NCBI RefSeq assembly: GCF_026586625.1
Contig: NZ_JAODIW010000004.1
Coordinates: forward strand, 124,001-188,000
Source: Halobium salinum
GTDB lineage: Archaea; Halobacteriota; Halobacteria; Halobacteriales; Haloferacaceae
Length of the DNA: 64,000 nt
Direction of reading: 5' to 3'
Below, piece after piece: positions 1 to 9,488 of this stretch. Positions within the stretch are counted from its first letter, which is position 1, and every line of letters begins with the position of its first letter. A program made the position numbers and the translations under genes. Below the pieces are notes generated by a model, which saw nothing but the letters and a program-made list of their open reading frames with translations, did no database searches and was not told where the DNA came from.

Positions 1-508
1 CGGCGCTGTCGCCCGAGACGGCCAGCCGACCGTCCCCGCCGACAGCGTCGGGGTTGTCCGCGACCCACTCGGTCGCCGCGTAGGCGTCGGCGACGGCCGC
101 GGGAAACGGATGCTCGGGTGCGAGGCGGTACGCGACGGAGACGACGACGCAGTCGGCGTCGTTCGCGAGCGCGCGACAGGTCGCGTCGCGCGTCTCCAGG
201 TCGCCGATGACGAACCCGCCCCCGTGAAAGAAGACGACGACCGGCGCGCCGGCCCCGTCGTCGGAAGCCGACGCAACCGACTCCGGCGTGTACACCCGTA
301 CCGGTATCTCGTCGGCCCGGTCGTCGGGGCCGGGAACCGTTCGCTCCTCGACGCTGTCGACGGGTTCGCGGTGCTCCTCGGGGACGACGGCGAGTTCGTC
401 CCAGAGCGCCCGGGCCTCCGCCGGGGTCATGTCGACGATATCCGGGAGGTCCGCCTCCTCGCGCAGCCTGAGCATCTCCGCCGCGTCGCGGTCTAACTGG
501 TCCGGCAT
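1..508 (-). CDS. alpha/beta hydrolase (hormone-sensitive-lipase-type esterase), 3'-truncated by window edge
   Basis: The reading frame starts at the ATG ending at 508 (MPDQLDRDAAEML) and runs off the left edge, so only about 169 N-terminal residues are present. The oxyanion-hole motif HGGGFVIGD begins near residue 95, and the nucleophile elbow SGDSA lies at the very edge. Both are hallmarks of the HSL-like branch of alpha/beta hydrolases, which hydrolyse small carboxylic esters in the cytoplasm. The catalytic Asp and His would lie beyond the edge. No signal peptide is seen. The family is clear, the substrate is unknown. Confidence 0.88.
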   Translation of the reverse strand, partial: MPDQLDRDAAEMLRLREEADLPDIVDMTPAEARALWDELAVVPEEHREPVDSVEERTVPGPDDRADEIPVRVYTPESVASASDDGAGAPVVVFFHGGGFVIGDLETRDATCRALANDADCVVVSVAYRLAPEHPFPAAVADAYAATEWVADNPDAVGGDGRLAVSGDSA

Positions 509-574
509 CACCGCGTGAGACGGTGGCAGCCGACAAAGGGTTCCGGGTGGTGACACCGGTCGGTCGACGACGGC

Positions 575-1882
575 TCAGCCGTCCGACGGGCCGAGGCAGG
601 TGACCCCCCGCTCGCTCGCCACGAACAGGTGGTCGCCCGCGACGACGGGCGGGGCGAACAGGTCCCCGAGGTCGACCGACCAGTCGGCGCGGGTCCGCCC
701 CGCGACGGAAGCAGGGGACTGCGAGACGGCGTACAGGCGGTTCCCGGCGCCCGTGTAGAAGACGTGGTCGCCCGCGACGGTCGGGGAGTTGTCGGCGTAC
801 ACGTCGCCGTCGGAGTCGTCGCCGAACGGGTTCGACGGGGAGAACGACCACCGTTCGGCGCCGGTGTCGGGGTCGAGCGCGAGCAGGTCGCCCGCGAACG
901 TCGCCGCGTACAGGTTCTCCGGCCCCAGCGCGAGCGAGGAGTCGACGCCGACCTCGGTGAGGCGACGGCGCCACTCGCGCTGGCCCGTCACGATGTTCAC
1001 CGCCGTAATCGCGCCCGCGTCGAACTCCGGGTCGCTGGCGCCGACGTACACGGTCGTGTCGTCCACCAGCGGCGCCGATTTCGTCCACGCCGCGCCGACC
1101 GGCGCCTCCCAGTGCTCCGCACCGCTCTCGCGGTCGACACCGACGAGTTGGCCGTCCATGTCGCCGGCGACGACGAGGCCGCCGGTGACGGCGGGCGGCG
1201 CCTCCAGCAGGCCGGTCTCCTGTCGCCAGCGGGTCCGGCCGTCCGCGAGGTCGACCGCGTACAGAGCGGGCCGACCGTCGGCCGTAGCGACGAACGCGGT
1301 GTCGCCGGCGACCGTGACGCCGCGGACCGCACCGGAGAGCCGGTCGCCCGTCGTCCACTGCTGGGTTCCTCGGCGGTCGTAGGCGTACAGCGTCCCGTGA
1401 CGACCGACGAGGACGAGGTCGCGGTCGGGACCCGAAACGACCGTCGGGCCGGTCGTCTCCCAGTCGTCGTCCGAGAGGCCGACGTGCCACGTCGGGGTTC
1501 CGTCCGCGAGGTCGAGCGCGACGAGGTGGCCGTCGTTGTACTCGGTGGCGTAGACGGTGTCGCCGACGACGGCCGGTTCGTGGCGCAGCCACGCGGCGCC
1601 GTTCGGCCACTCGTACTGCCAGACGACTCCCGGCTTCGAACCCGGACCGGGTCCCGGCGCTCGACCGCGGTTCCGTGCGTCGTGACGACGGGCCGGCCAC
1701 CCGTCGCCGACGGAGTCGGTGGTCGGTGCCGGCGCCGAGCGTGACCGAATCTTCCGGTCCTTAAACCCCTGGACGGTACAGCCGGAGAGGGCGACGAGGC
1801 CGACCGCACCGGCCGTGCCGAGGAACGCGCGGCGAGAGGACGGTCTCGAGTCGGTGCGAGAACCGCGTGGAGGGGACGACAC
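575..1882 (-). CDS. Tat-exported lipoprotein with PQQ-like beta-propeller repeats
   Basis: About 435 residues from the GTG ending at 1882. The frame is open further upstream, but this start places the twin-arginine signal near the N-terminus (SSRRAFLGTAGAVGLVALSGC), which is a Tat motif, a hydrophobic stretch and a lipobox Cys. The rest is a run of outer-membrane-BamB/PQQ-like repeats, recognisable by recurring G-x-V-Y/F-A and ALD-x-x-G-x-x-x-W patterns, which should fold as an eight-bladed propeller. In haloarchaea such proteins are anchored on the outer face of the membrane. No PQQ dehydrogenase residues are evident, so this is more likely a binding or scaffold protein than an enzyme. It stands alone. 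Confidence 0.8.
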   Translation of the reverse strand: MSSPPRGSRTDSRPSSRRAFLGTAGAVGLVALSGCTVQGFKDRKIRSRSAPAPTTDSVGDGWPARRHDARNRGRAPGPGPGSKPGVVWQYEWPNGAAWLRHEPAVVGDTVYATEYNDGHLVALDLADGTPTWHVGLSDDDWETTGPTVVSGPDRDLVLVGRHGTLYAYDRRGTQQWTTGDRLSGAVRGVTVAGDTAFVATADGRPALYAVDLADGRTRWRQETGLLEAPPAVTGGLVVAGDMDGQLVGVDRESGAEHWEAPVGAAWTKSAPLVDDTTVYVGASDPEFDAGAITAVNIVTGQREWRRRLTEVGVDSSLALGPENLYAATFAGDLLALDPDTGAERWSFSPSNPFGDDSDGDVYADNSPTVAGDHVFYTGAGNRLYAVSQSPASVAGRTRADWSVDLGDLFAPPVVAGDHLFVASERGVTCLGPSDG

Positions 1883-2092
1883 ACCCGGAGGTGCCGTCAA
1901 TCTATCAAGTGTCTTCTGCTCCGTCGACGGAGTACGCCCCGACAGACGACGACCGGCCGAACGACCGGCAGGGTGGGGCTCCGGACGGAGCCGGGTCGCC
2001 GGAGCGAGGCTTCCGGAAACGGTCACCGCACGAGAGTCAGGCGAAGTGGCGTCCACTTCGACCGCATCGGAGGAGCGTGTCGAGAACTGGAA

Positions 2093-2986
2093 CTACGGCA
2101 GGTCCACGTCGACGCCGGTCTGCTCGCTCGCCGCCTTCACCGTGTTCCACAGGAGCATCGCGCGGGTCATCGGCCCGACGCCGCCGGGGACGGGCGTGAT
2201 GTAGTCGGCCTTCTCCTTCGCGCTCTCGTACTCCACGTCGCCGATGAGTTCGTACCCCTTCTCGGTGTCCGCCTCGACGCGGTTGATGCCCACGTCGACG
2301 ACCGTACAGCCCGGGGAGAGCATGTCGCCGGTTATCATCTCGGGGACGCCCGCGGCGGCGACGACGACGTCGGCCTCGCGGGTCTTCGCCGCGAGGTCGT
2401 CGGTGCGGGAGTGACACACCGTCGTCGTGGCGTTGCCGCCCGGTGCCTTCTGGATGAGGAGGTTCGCCATCGGCTTGCCGACGATGTCCGAGCGGCCGAC
2501 GACGACGGCGTCGGCGCCCTCCGTCTCCACGTCGTAGGCGTCGAGGAGTTTCTGCACGCCGTGGGGCGTACAGGGCTTGAACCGGGCGTCGCCGGCGACG
2601 AGTCGACCGACGTTCTCCGGGTGGAACCCGTCGACGTCCTTCACCGGGTCGACCGAGCGGATGACCTCCCGGGTGTCGACGTGGTCGGGAACCGGCATCT
2701 GCACGAGGTAGCCGTGGACGTCGTCGCGGCCGTTCAGGTCCTCGATGGTGTCGAACAGCTCCTCGGCGGGCGCCTCGGGGTCGAGTTCGACGTGAATCCC
2801 CTCGATGCCGACCTCCTCGCAGTCGCGCTGTTTCATCGAGACGTACGTTTCGCTGGCGGGGTCGTCGCTCATCAGGACGGTGGCGAGCCCGGGCGTGTGG
2901 CCCGCGTCGGTCAGCGTCGAGATGGCGTCCTCCAACCCGTCGCGGACCTCCGCGGCGACCGCGTTGCCGTCGATGACAGTCGTCAT
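2093..2986 (-). CDS. folD: bifunctional methylenetetrahydrofolate dehydrogenase/methenyltetrahydrofolate cyclohydrolase
   Basis: 297 residues from the ATG ending at 2986, the normal FolD length. The N-terminal substrate domain has YVSMKQRDCEEVG with the catalytic Lys at residue 52. The NAD(P) domain carries GRSDIVGKPMA, and the C-terminus has PVPGGVGPMT. FolD interconverts methylene-THF and formyl-THF in the cytoplasm and feeds purine synthesis. glyA (40998-42260), which makes methylene-THF, and purD (17642-18952) lie in the same window but not in an operon with it. A few further in-frame codons exist upstream, but MTTVIDGNAV is the typical family N-terminus. Confidence 0.96.
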   Translation of the reverse strand: MTTVIDGNAVAAEVRDGLEDAISTLTDAGHTPGLATVLMSDDPASETYVSMKQRDCEEVGIEGIHVELDPEAPAEELFDTIEDLNGRDDVHGYLVQMPVPDHVDTREVIRSVDPVKDVDGFHPENVGRLVAGDARFKPCTPHGVQKLLDAYDVETEGADAVVVGRSDIVGKPMANLLIQKAPGGNATTTVCHSRTDDLAAKTREADVVVAAAGVPEMITGDMLSPGCTVVDVGINRVEADTEKGYELIGDVEYESAKEKADYITPVPGGVGPMTRAMLLWNTVKAASEQTGVDVDLP

Positions 2987-3157
2987 ACTCGGAGGGGCGC
3001 GGCCCGGACCCTTCAACCCTCGGGTTCGTGTACAACTCTCTCTGCCAAACCGTGAAAGTATGCGAGTTCGTGCTTACCTCGGCGCGGCAACGGTCGTCGA
3101 ACGGCACGGTCGCGTGGACAGCGCGATACCGGGGCGGCGGGAGCGGTCGTGCGCCGC

Positions 3158-4333
3158 CTAGAGGTCGAACATCCGGGCGACCTGCTCCACGTCCTTGTCG
3201 CCGCGCCCGGAGAGGTTCACCAGAATCGAGTCGTGTTCGCCCTCGGCGGCGAGGTCCTTCGCCAGTGCGACCCCGTGGGCCGACTCCAGCGCGGGGATGA
3301 TACCCTCCTGCTCGGAGAGGTCGCGGAAGGCGGCCAGCGCGGCGTTGTCGTCCACGCCGCGGTACTCACAGCGCCCGACGGCGCGGAACATGGCGTGCTC
3401 GGGGCCGACGCCGGGGTAGTCGAGGCCGGCGGAGACGGAGTGGACCTCCACGTCCTCGTCGATGACGCGGGTGCGCATCCCGTGGATGACCTCGTCTCTC
3501 CCCTTCGCGAGCGGGGCGGCGTGACGCGCCGAGTCGGCCCCCTCGCCGCCGCCCTCGGCGCCGTAGAAGGCGACCGGGTCGTCCCGGAAGGCGTGAAAGA
3601 GGCCGATGGCGTTCGACCCGCCGCCGACGCAGGCGACCGCGGCGTCGGGCAGGCCGCCGGTCCGTGCCTCGAACTGCCGCCGGGCCTCCTCGCCGATGAC
3701 GGACTGGAACTCCCGGACCATCCGCGGGAACGGGTCGGGACCGACCACGGAGCCGACCAGGTAGTGGGTGTCTTCGACGTTGTGAGCGAAATCCTCGAGC
3801 GCGGCGTCGACGGCGTCGGCGAGGCCGGACCCACCGTCGGTGACCTCGTTCACTTCGGCGCCCATCAGACGCATGCGGAAGACGTTCATCCGCTGGCGGT
3901 CGGCGTCTTTCTTCCCCATGTATATCTCCGTGTCGAGGTCGAAGAGCGCGCCGACCATCGCTGTCGCGACGCCGTGCTGGCCCGCCCCCGTCTCCGCGAT
4001 GAGGCGTTCCTTCCCCGCCTTGTCGGCCAAGAGGGCCTGTCCCAGACAGTTGTTGATTTTGTGCGCCCCGCCGTGGAGCAGGTCCTCACGTTTGAGGTAG
4101 ATGTCGGCGCCGTAGGCCTCCGAGAGATTGCCGGCGTAGGTGATGGACGTCGGGCGGCCGGCGTACTCCTCCAGGAGGTCCCGAAACTCCGCGTGGAACT
4201 CGGGCGTCCGTGCGATTCCCTCGAACGCCTCGGCGAGTCGGTCGAGGGGCTCCTCCATCACCTCCGGGACGTACCGGCCGCCGTACCCCTCGAAGTCGCC
4301 GTCTTCGGAGGACTGTGTGGACTGGTCTGACAT
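3158..4333 (-). CDS. trpB: tryptophan synthase beta chain (TrpB1 type)
   Basis: 391 residues from the ATG ending at 4333. The sequence has the complete TrpB1 set: GYGGRYVPEV near the N-terminus, the PLP lysine in HGGAHKINN (K92), the ETGAGQHG substrate loop, GGGSNAIG for PLP phosphate, and a C-terminal SGRGDKD. The enzyme condenses indole with L-serine to give tryptophan, normally as an alpha2beta2 complex with TrpA. Neither trpA nor trpC is adjacent: the downstream neighbour is folD, and the upstream neighbour is a divergent zinc-ribbon gene. It is therefore either an orphan trpB or a second copy. The length and motifs fit TrpB1 rather than the longer TrpB2. Confidence 0.95.
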   Translation of the reverse strand: MSDQSTQSSEDGDFEGYGGRYVPEVMEEPLDRLAEAFEGIARTPEFHAEFRDLLEEYAGRPTSITYAGNLSEAYGADIYLKREDLLHGGAHKINNCLGQALLADKAGKERLIAETGAGQHGVATAMVGALFDLDTEIYMGKKDADRQRMNVFRMRLMGAEVNEVTDGGSGLADAVDAALEDFAHNVEDTHYLVGSVVGPDPFPRMVREFQSVIGEEARRQFEARTGGLPDAAVACVGGGSNAIGLFHAFRDDPVAFYGAEGGGEGADSARHAAPLAKGRDEVIHGMRTRVIDEDVEVHSVSAGLDYPGVGPEHAMFRAVGRCEYRGVDDNAALAAFRDLSEQEGIIPALESAHGVALAKDLAAEGEHDSILVNLSGRGDKDVEQVARMFDL

Positions 4334-4489
4334 GGCACGAACACGGGTGCTGATGCACAAAACTGTATCGGAGCCCTCAGTTTCGGTGAAACGGAGCGGC
4401 CGCCGGGCCACCCGCCCCGACTCGCGTCGCCGGTCCCGCCGCCGCGAATCATCCCGGACGTTGATTAGCAACGGGACGAAGGGGAGTGT

Positions 4490-4717
4490 ATGGACATCGA
4501 CACCGACGAACTGCGCTCGTCGCTCACCCCCCGGGAGGAGAACAGCGCCATCAAGTCCTACCAGAACACCGTCTCGGTCGTCTGTCCGGCCTGCGGCGAA
4601 CCCTTCGAGGACCTCGTCGTCTGCAAGGAGAACCCGACGAGCCTGAACCTCTCGAAGCAGCTCGACCTCTGTGTCGGCGTCGACGAGGGGAAGGCGTACA
4701 TCTTCACCCACCAGTAG
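4490..4717 (+). CDS. small zinc-ribbon protein, DUF7385-like
   Basis: 75 residues (MDIDTDELRSSL...). One CPACGEPF half-ribbon lies at residues 33-40. The family pattern, a charged N-terminus followed by CPAC-G-x-PF-D and a C-terminal 'F-TH', resembles the haloarchaeal DUF7385 group of small proteins. It is transcribed divergently from trpB across a 156-nt gap. No catalytic motif is visible. Function is unknown. Confidence 0.75.
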   Translation: MDIDTDELRSSLTPREENSAIKSYQNTVSVVCPACGEPFEDLVVCKENPTSLNLSKQLDLCVGVDEGKAYIFTHQ

Positions 4718-4774
4718 CTGCTTCCGAATCCCCGTATCGGGACGGATTTACGAGCAGGAACAGAACCGACGCGC

Positions 4775-5677
4775 ATGAACGACGGGACGACGGCGTCGGA
4801 GCCCCGAGGCTGGTTCGAGGGTCTCGACGGTGACGACGCAGACGACGCCGAGGAGAAGGCGGCGACGCGCCGAATCCGCGACGGGAGCGCCGACGCCCCC
4901 GCCGACTGGCCCGCTCGAGCGGTCGAGTCGGGGTTCGCCGACGACGAGACCGACTACTACGCCCGGCTCCGCGAGGCGACGGTCGAGGCCGCACGCGAGG
5001 CCGCGGCCGAGCGCGAGCGCGCGGACGACCGCCAGCTCGTCCACGCGGTGCGCTCGATGGACGACGCCGACCGCGTCGCAAACGAGCTCGCAGAGCGGGT
5101 CTCGGAGTGGGCGGGGACGCAGTTCGAGGCCGGCTCCGGCGTCGACTACGCCCGGGAGTTGGCCGCGCGCGACCCCGAGGGGCCGGACCAGGAGCGCGTC
5201 GTCTCGCTCGCGGGGCGCGTCGCCGACCTCGCCGACGAGGCCGACGACCTCCGGACGTACATCGAACAGCGGGCGCCGACGGTCGCGCCGAACCTCACCG
5301 AGATGGCGGGGCCGGTGCTCGCGGCCCGCCTGCTGTCGCTCGCCGGCGGGCTGGACTCCCTGGCGAAGAAGCCCGCCGGGACGGTGCAGGTGCTCGGCGC
5401 CGAGGACGCCCTGTTCGCGCATCTTCGGGGCCGGGCGCCCTCGCCGAAGCACGGCGTCATCTTTACCCACGAGTTCGTCCGCGGGACGCGGCCCGAGGAC
5501 CGCGGTTCCGCGGCGCGGGCGTTCGCCGGGAAGCTGGCGCTGGCCGCCCGCGCCGACCACTACGCCGGCGAGCGTCGGCCACAGTTGCACGAGGACCTGC
5601 AGGAGCGCATGGAGACGATTCGGGCGCGTGCGGAAGACACGGACGACGATTCGACCGAGGGAGGTGCGGCCGAATGA
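4775..5677 (+). CDS. nop5: Nop5/Nop56/58-family C/D-box sRNP core protein
   Basis: 300 residues. The Nop RNA-binding domain occupies about residues 170-260 (PNLTEMAGPVLAARLLS ... GAEDALFAHLRGR ... PKHGVIFTHE), preceded by a helical, coiled-coil-forming stretch. The N-terminal domain is short and acidic compared with eukaryotic Nop56/58. The protein bridges L7Ae-bound C/D guide RNAs to fibrillarin for 2'-O-methylation of rRNA and, in archaea, tRNA. Its stop overlaps the start of the fibrillarin gene by 4 nt (ATGA), so the two are translationally coupled. Confidence 0.95.
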   Translation: MNDGTTASEPRGWFEGLDGDDADDAEEKAATRRIRDGSADAPADWPARAVESGFADDETDYYARLREATVEAAREAAAERERADDRQLVHAVRSMDDADRVANELAERVSEWAGTQFEAGSGVDYARELAARDPEGPDQERVVSLAGRVADLADEADDLRTYIEQRAPTVAPNLTEMAGPVLAARLLSLAGGLDSLAKKPAGTVQVLGAEDALFAHLRGRAPSPKHGVIFTHEFVRGTRPEDRGSAARAFAGKLALAARADHYAGERRPQLHEDLQERMETIRARAEDTDDDSTEGGAAE

Positions 5678-6321
5678 ACGGTGACGACTCGCTGCCGGAG
5701 GGCGTCGACCGTCGTACCTTCGACGGGCGGGAGCGACTGGCCACCAGCGGCCCGACCGTCTACGGGGAGCCGACCGACGGCGACTGGCGGCTCTGGGACG
5801 TCGGGCGCTCGAAGCTGGGGGCGATGCTCGAACTCGGGATGGGAACCGGACTCGACGGCGGCGAGTCGGTGCTCTACCTCGGGGCCGCCTCCGGAACCAC
5901 GGTGAGTCACGTCGCCGACTTCGCCGGCCCGACCTACGCCGTCGAGTTCGCACCCCGACCCGTCAGAGACCTCGTCGGCGTCGCCGAGGACCGCGAGAAC
6001 CTCTTTCCCCTCCTGAAGGACGCCCGGGCGCCGACGAGCTACGCCCACGTCGTCGAGGCCGACCTCGACGTCGTCGTCCAGGACGTGGCGACCCGGGGGC
6101 AGGCCGAGGTCGCGCTCCGGAACCGGCAGTTCCTCCGCGGCGACGGAAAGGGGCGGCTGTTGGCGGCGTTCAAGGCGAGAAGCGAGGACGTGACCGCGGC
6201 GCCCGAGACGGTGTTCGAACGCCTGCTCGACGAACTCGAGGAGGGGTACGAAGTGCTCGAAACGACCCGGCTCGACCGCTTCCACGACGACCACCTCGGC
6301 GTCGTCGCGCGTCCGAAGTAA
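5674..6321 (+). CDS. flpA: fibrillarin-like rRNA/tRNA 2'-O-methyltransferase
   Basis: 215 residues starting at the ATG that overlaps the nop5 stop. The SAM-binding motif is VLYLGAASGTTVSHVADF, followed by the acidic YAVEF loop and the DVVVQDVA strand typical of fibrillarins. It catalyses 2'-O-methylation guided by C/D-box RNAs and works with Nop5 and L7Ae. The nop5-flpA order is conserved across Euryarchaeota, which supports both calls. Confidence 0.97.
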   Translation: MNGDDSLPEGVDRRTFDGRERLATSGPTVYGEPTDGDWRLWDVGRSKLGAMLELGMGTGLDGGESVLYLGAASGTTVSHVADFAGPTYAVEFAPRPVRDLVGVAEDRENLFPLLKDARAPTSYAHVVEADLDVVVQDVATRGQAEVALRNRQFLRGDGKGRLLAAFKARSEDVTAAPETVFERLLDELEEGYEVLETTRLDRFHDDHLGVVARPK

Positions 6322-6356
6322 CGCCGAACCGAGGGCCGTCGGGCCGTCAGCGGGGC

Positions 6357-7394
6357 CTACGACGCCCCGGTGCCGAGGTCCGGCTGTCGACCGAGTCGCG
6401 ACCGCGTCGCCCCCGGGAGGGCGGCCCGGTCGCGGAGGAACCGCTCGACGGTCGTCAGCCGCCAGTCGACGATGGCTTCGACGGCGTCGGCGCTCTCCGG
6501 GTCCGTCGGTTCGGTGTCCGTCGACGCGGCGTACCGATTCAGAGAGAGCAACGTCGCCGTCGGCTTCGAGACGCGTCCGGCGAGGAGTCCGCCGACGCGG
6601 AGCGCGAGGTCCGGAATCGACACCGCCCGGACCGGCCGGTCGAGGACGCGACCGAACGTCTCGGTCACGTCGTCCCACGACACGGCCTCGGGGCCGCCGA
6701 AGTGGAGGGTGGCACGGGTCGCGAGCGGGTGGTCGAGGCAGCGGACGAGGAAGGTGGCTACGTCGTCGACGGCGACGAACGCGTGGCGCGTGTCGACCGA
6801 CCCCGGGACGAGCGCTATCCCGCGGCGCTCGACGAGGCTCCCGGTCAGCCCGCGGTAGAGTCGGAGCGCCCGGCTCGAGCGTCGGAGCGTCGGCGACTGG
6901 GCACCGCGGAGAGGAACGGAGCTACCGACCAACGCGAGCCACATCTCCATGAGCGGGGCCGTTCGGACGACGGTGTAGTTCAGGTCGCTCTCGCGGAGGC
7001 GACGCTCGGTGCGGCGCTTGTACCCGAGGTGTGCGAGCCGGTCGTCGAGCGGCGACGGCGGCAGGGAGACGAAGACGAACCGGTCGACGCCGGCGCGCTC
7101 GGCGGCGTCGACGAGGCTCCGGTAGCCGGCGTCGTCGACCCGAGCGAGGCTGTCACCGGGTCGGGGGAGGACGGCGGTCGCGGTGGCGACGACGGCGGAG
7201 ACGCCGTCGAGGGCGCGCTCGACGCTGGTCGGGTCACGGAGGTCACCGTAGACCACCTCGACCCCGTCGAAGCGCGTGAGATGGTCGTAGCGGGAGTCGG
7301 GCCGGACGAACGCCCGGACCGGAAGGTCCTCCAGTGCGAGCTTCCGGACGACCGCCGACCCGAGTTGCCCGGTCGCACCGACGACGAGTATCAT
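6357..7394 (-). CDS. NmrA-like/atypical SDR NAD(P)-binding protein
   Basis: 345 residues. The N-terminal MILVVGATGQLGSAVVRKL is the GxxGxxG nucleotide-binding turn of the NmrA/HSCARG-like atypical short-chain dehydrogenases, followed by RAFVRPDSR and VVYGDLRDP. A GPEAVSWDDVTETFGRVL region matches the substrate-side subdomain of complex-I-39kDa-like family members. The usual YxxxK catalytic pair is not conserved here, so it may be a redox sensor, a quinone/flavin-associated factor or an isomerase-type enzyme rather than a classical reductase. It is a single gene, convergent with flpA across a 35-nt gap. Confidence 0.82.
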   Translation of the reverse strand: MILVVGATGQLGSAVVRKLALEDLPVRAFVRPDSRYDHLTRFDGVEVVYGDLRDPTSVERALDGVSAVVATATAVLPRPGDSLARVDDAGYRSLVDAAERAGVDRFVFVSLPPSPLDDRLAHLGYKRRTERRLRESDLNYTVVRTAPLMEMWLALVGSSVPLRGAQSPTLRRSSRALRLYRGLTGSLVERRGIALVPGSVDTRHAFVAVDDVATFLVRCLDHPLATRATLHFGGPEAVSWDDVTETFGRVLDRPVRAVSIPDLALRVGGLLAGRVSKPTATLLSLNRYAASTDTEPTDPESADAVEAIVDWRLTTVERFLRDRAALPGATRSRLGRQPDLGTGAS

Positions 7395-7570
7395 ATCGGT
7401 GAGGGGTAGGAGAGGAGGGGTGATAGACGTAGCGCGGACGAACGAGCGGTGCCGAGATTTCGGTGGCGACGGTGGGTTCGGCGGTGGCGACGGGTTCGAC
7501 GGCGGGTCGCCTCGGGCGGGGACGGACGACGGATGGGCACCGCGGGCGCGACAGCGACCGCAAACAGGAC

Positions 7571-7578
7571 GTATTTAC
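7571..7578 (+). promoter_or_regulatory. TATA box of gshA
   Basis: gtatttac lies about 25-30 nt before the gshA ATG at 7602. That spacing puts transcription initiation almost on the start codon and supports a leaderless mRNA. Confidence 0.6.
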
Positions 7579-7601
7579 TGAGCCCCCTCGAACGCCCGGT
7601 A

Positions 7602-8726
7602 ATGGAACTGGGTTCGCCGGAGTCGTTCGACCGGATGGGCACGCTCGGCGTCGAGGAGGAGTTCTACGTCGTCGACGAGCGCGGACGGCCGGCGAACGGC
7701 ATCGACGACCTCGTCTACGGCGACGACGACCCGCCCGAACCGCTCGCGGGGCGACTCGACCACGAGCTGTTCAAGTTCACCATCGAGACGCAGACGCCGC
7801 TCATCGAGGCGCCGAGGGAGGCGTCCGCGTCGCTCCGGGCGGTCCGGGACGCGCTGGTCGAACACGCCGCGAACCACGGCTACCGTATCGCCGGCGCCGG
7901 ACTCCACCCGGCGGCGAAGTGGCGCGAGCTGGACCACGCGGAGAAGCCGCGCTACCGCGCCCAACTCGACCGCATCCAGTACCCTCAGCACCGAAACACG
8001 ACGGCGGGGCTGCACGTCCACGTCGGCGTCGACGACGCCGAGAAGGCGGTGTGGGTGTCGAACGCCCTGCGGTGGTACCTCCCGCCGCTGCTCGCGCTGT
8101 CGGCGAACTCGCCGTTCTGGGACGGACACGACACCGGGTTGGCGTCGGCCCGGGCGAAGGTTTTCGAGGGGCTCCCGAACACCGGGATGCCGACGCGCTT
8201 CGAGAGCTTCGAGGCGTTCGAGCGCTTCGAGCGTCGGATGGTCGAGACCGGCTCCATCAACGACCGCGGCGAACTCTGGTACGACGTGCGCCCCCACACC
8301 GGCCACGGCACCGTCGAGGTGCGGACGCCGGACGGCCAGTCCGACCCGGCCGTCGTCGACGCGTTCGTCGAGTACGTCCACGCGCTCGTCGTTGACCTCG
8401 CGGACCGCTACGAGGAGGAGACAGAGCCGACGGTGCCGCCCGTCGCCGGCGGCGACGGCGGGGAAGCCGGGACCGGCCTCCGGCGAGAGCTCCTCGACGA
8501 GAACAAGTGGCGGGCGATGCGGTACGGCCGCGAAGCCGAGTTCGTCGCGCGCTCGGGGGACGGGACCGTCTCGCTGACCGACGTGGTCGAGAGCGAGGCC
8601 GACCGCCTCGGCGTCGACGGGATTCGCGACCTGCTCGCCCGGGAGAGCGGGGCGAGCCGACAGCGCCGGATACGCGACGAGGAGGGTCCCGAGGCGCTGT
8701 ATCGGTCACTCCTGCTGGACGGGTGA
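7602..8726 (+). CDS. gshA: glutamate--cysteine ligase (haloarchaeal GshA)
   Basis: 374 residues from the ATG at 7602. Although open reading continues upstream, that extension is Arg-rich non-coding-like sequence and a TATA box lies just ahead of 7602. The N-terminal [10 protein letters not shown] (residues 16-25) is the GCS2-type metal/ATP signature, followed by [19 protein letters not shown] and [16 protein letters not shown]. The enzyme makes gamma-glutamylcysteine, the main low-molecular-weight thiol of haloarchaea, which lack glutathione. It acts in the cytoplasm in redox defence. It is monocistronic. A general carboxylate-amine ligase function is the alternative. Confidence 0.9.
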   Translation: MELGSPESFDRMGTLGVEEEFYVVDERGRPANGIDDLVYGDDDPPEPLAGRLDHELFKFTIETQTPLIEAPREASASLRAVRDALVEHAANHGYRIAGAGLHPAAKWRELDHAEKPRYRAQLDRIQYPQHRNTTAGLHVHVGVDDAEKAVWVSNALRWYLPPLLALSANSPFWDGHDTGLASARAKVFEGLPNTGMPTRFESFEAFERFERRMVETGSINDRGELWYDVRPHTGHGTVEVRTPDGQSDPAVVDAFVEYVHALVVDLADRYEEETEPTVPPVAGGDGGEAGTGLRRELLDENKWRAMRYGREAEFVARSGDGTVSLTDVVESEADRLGVDGIRDLLARESGASRQRRIRDEEGPEALYRSLLLDG

Positions 8727-8878
8727 AGGCGGCCGGGTTGGCACCGGGTCAGGTGGGGTCGAGACCAGGCCGCCGCCGGGTCGAAGTCGGGTCGATACCG
8801 AATCGGTCCCTGGTCCGGAATCCGCCCGGAGTCGGAGAGGAGAGCGAACGGAGTCGTCTCCGAGTTCGAACAGGACAA

Positions 8879-8886
8879 CGTTTTTA
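8879..8886 (+). promoter_or_regulatory. TATA box before the HTH gene at 8919
   Basis: gtttttac lies about 35 nt before the ATG at 8919. It implies a short leader of roughly ten nucleotides. Confidence 0.5.
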
Positions 8887-8918
8887 CTGCAGTAGTTCTG
8901 ACCTGCGGGCCGAAACAC

Positions 8919-9488
8919 ATGGCAGCGGAGGATTCGTCGGACGAATCAGGGGAGGGTACCGACCTCGAGAGGACCAGCGACGCGACCGGGATGGCCCGCG
9001 AGAAGTTCGAAGAGGGGGTCGACCGGACGGTCGAGGAGGTCGACCAGGGCATCGTCGACCTGCTGGCGTGGCTGCTCGACACCGAGACCCGCGCTCGAAT
9101 CTACCTCTATCTCCGACTTCACCCCGACAGCACGAGCGACGAGATCGCCGAGGGGACCGGTCTCTACCCGAGCACGGTCCGGGAGGCGCTCGCCGAACTC
9201 CACGAGGAGGAGTTCGTCGGCCGGGACAAGCGCGAGAACGCCGGCGCCGGCAACAACCCGTACGAGTACGAGGCGGTCGACCCGGGCGAACTCGTCCGCG
9301 GCGCCGTCGGGGAGGTCCAGCGCCAGCTCAACACGGTGTTCGACCTCGACGCCCGACTGCGCGGCGAGGACGGCGGCGACGACCCGGTGACTATCTCCGT
9401 CGACGAGAGCGCCATCGAGTTCGGCGAAGTAGGCGGCGCAGGCGACTCCGAGGGCGAGACCGCCGAGACCGCCGAGGCCGACGACTGA
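8919..9488 (+). CDS. winged helix-turn-helix transcriptional regulator
   Basis: 189 residues. An acidic N-terminus (1-45) precedes a winged-helix domain at about 45-125: LDTETRARIYLYLRLHP, then TSDEIAEGTGLYPSTVREAL as the helix-turn-helix, and a wing ending NPYEYEAVDPG. A helical segment (GAVGEVQRQLNTVFDLD) may dimerise, and the C-terminal 50 residues are acidic and probably disordered. The fold resembles ArsR/TrmB-type regulators. No ligand-binding domain is present. The targets are unknown and no neighbour is obviously regulated. Confidence 0.85.
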   Translation: MAAEDSSDESGEGTDLERTSDATGMAREKFEEGVDRTVEEVDQGIVDLLAWLLDTETRARIYLYLRLHPDSTSDEIAEGTGLYPSTVREALAELHEEEFVGRDKRENAGAGNNPYEYEAVDPGELVRGAVGEVQRQLNTVFDLDARLRGEDGGDDPVTISVDESAIEFGEVGGAGDSEGETAETAEADD

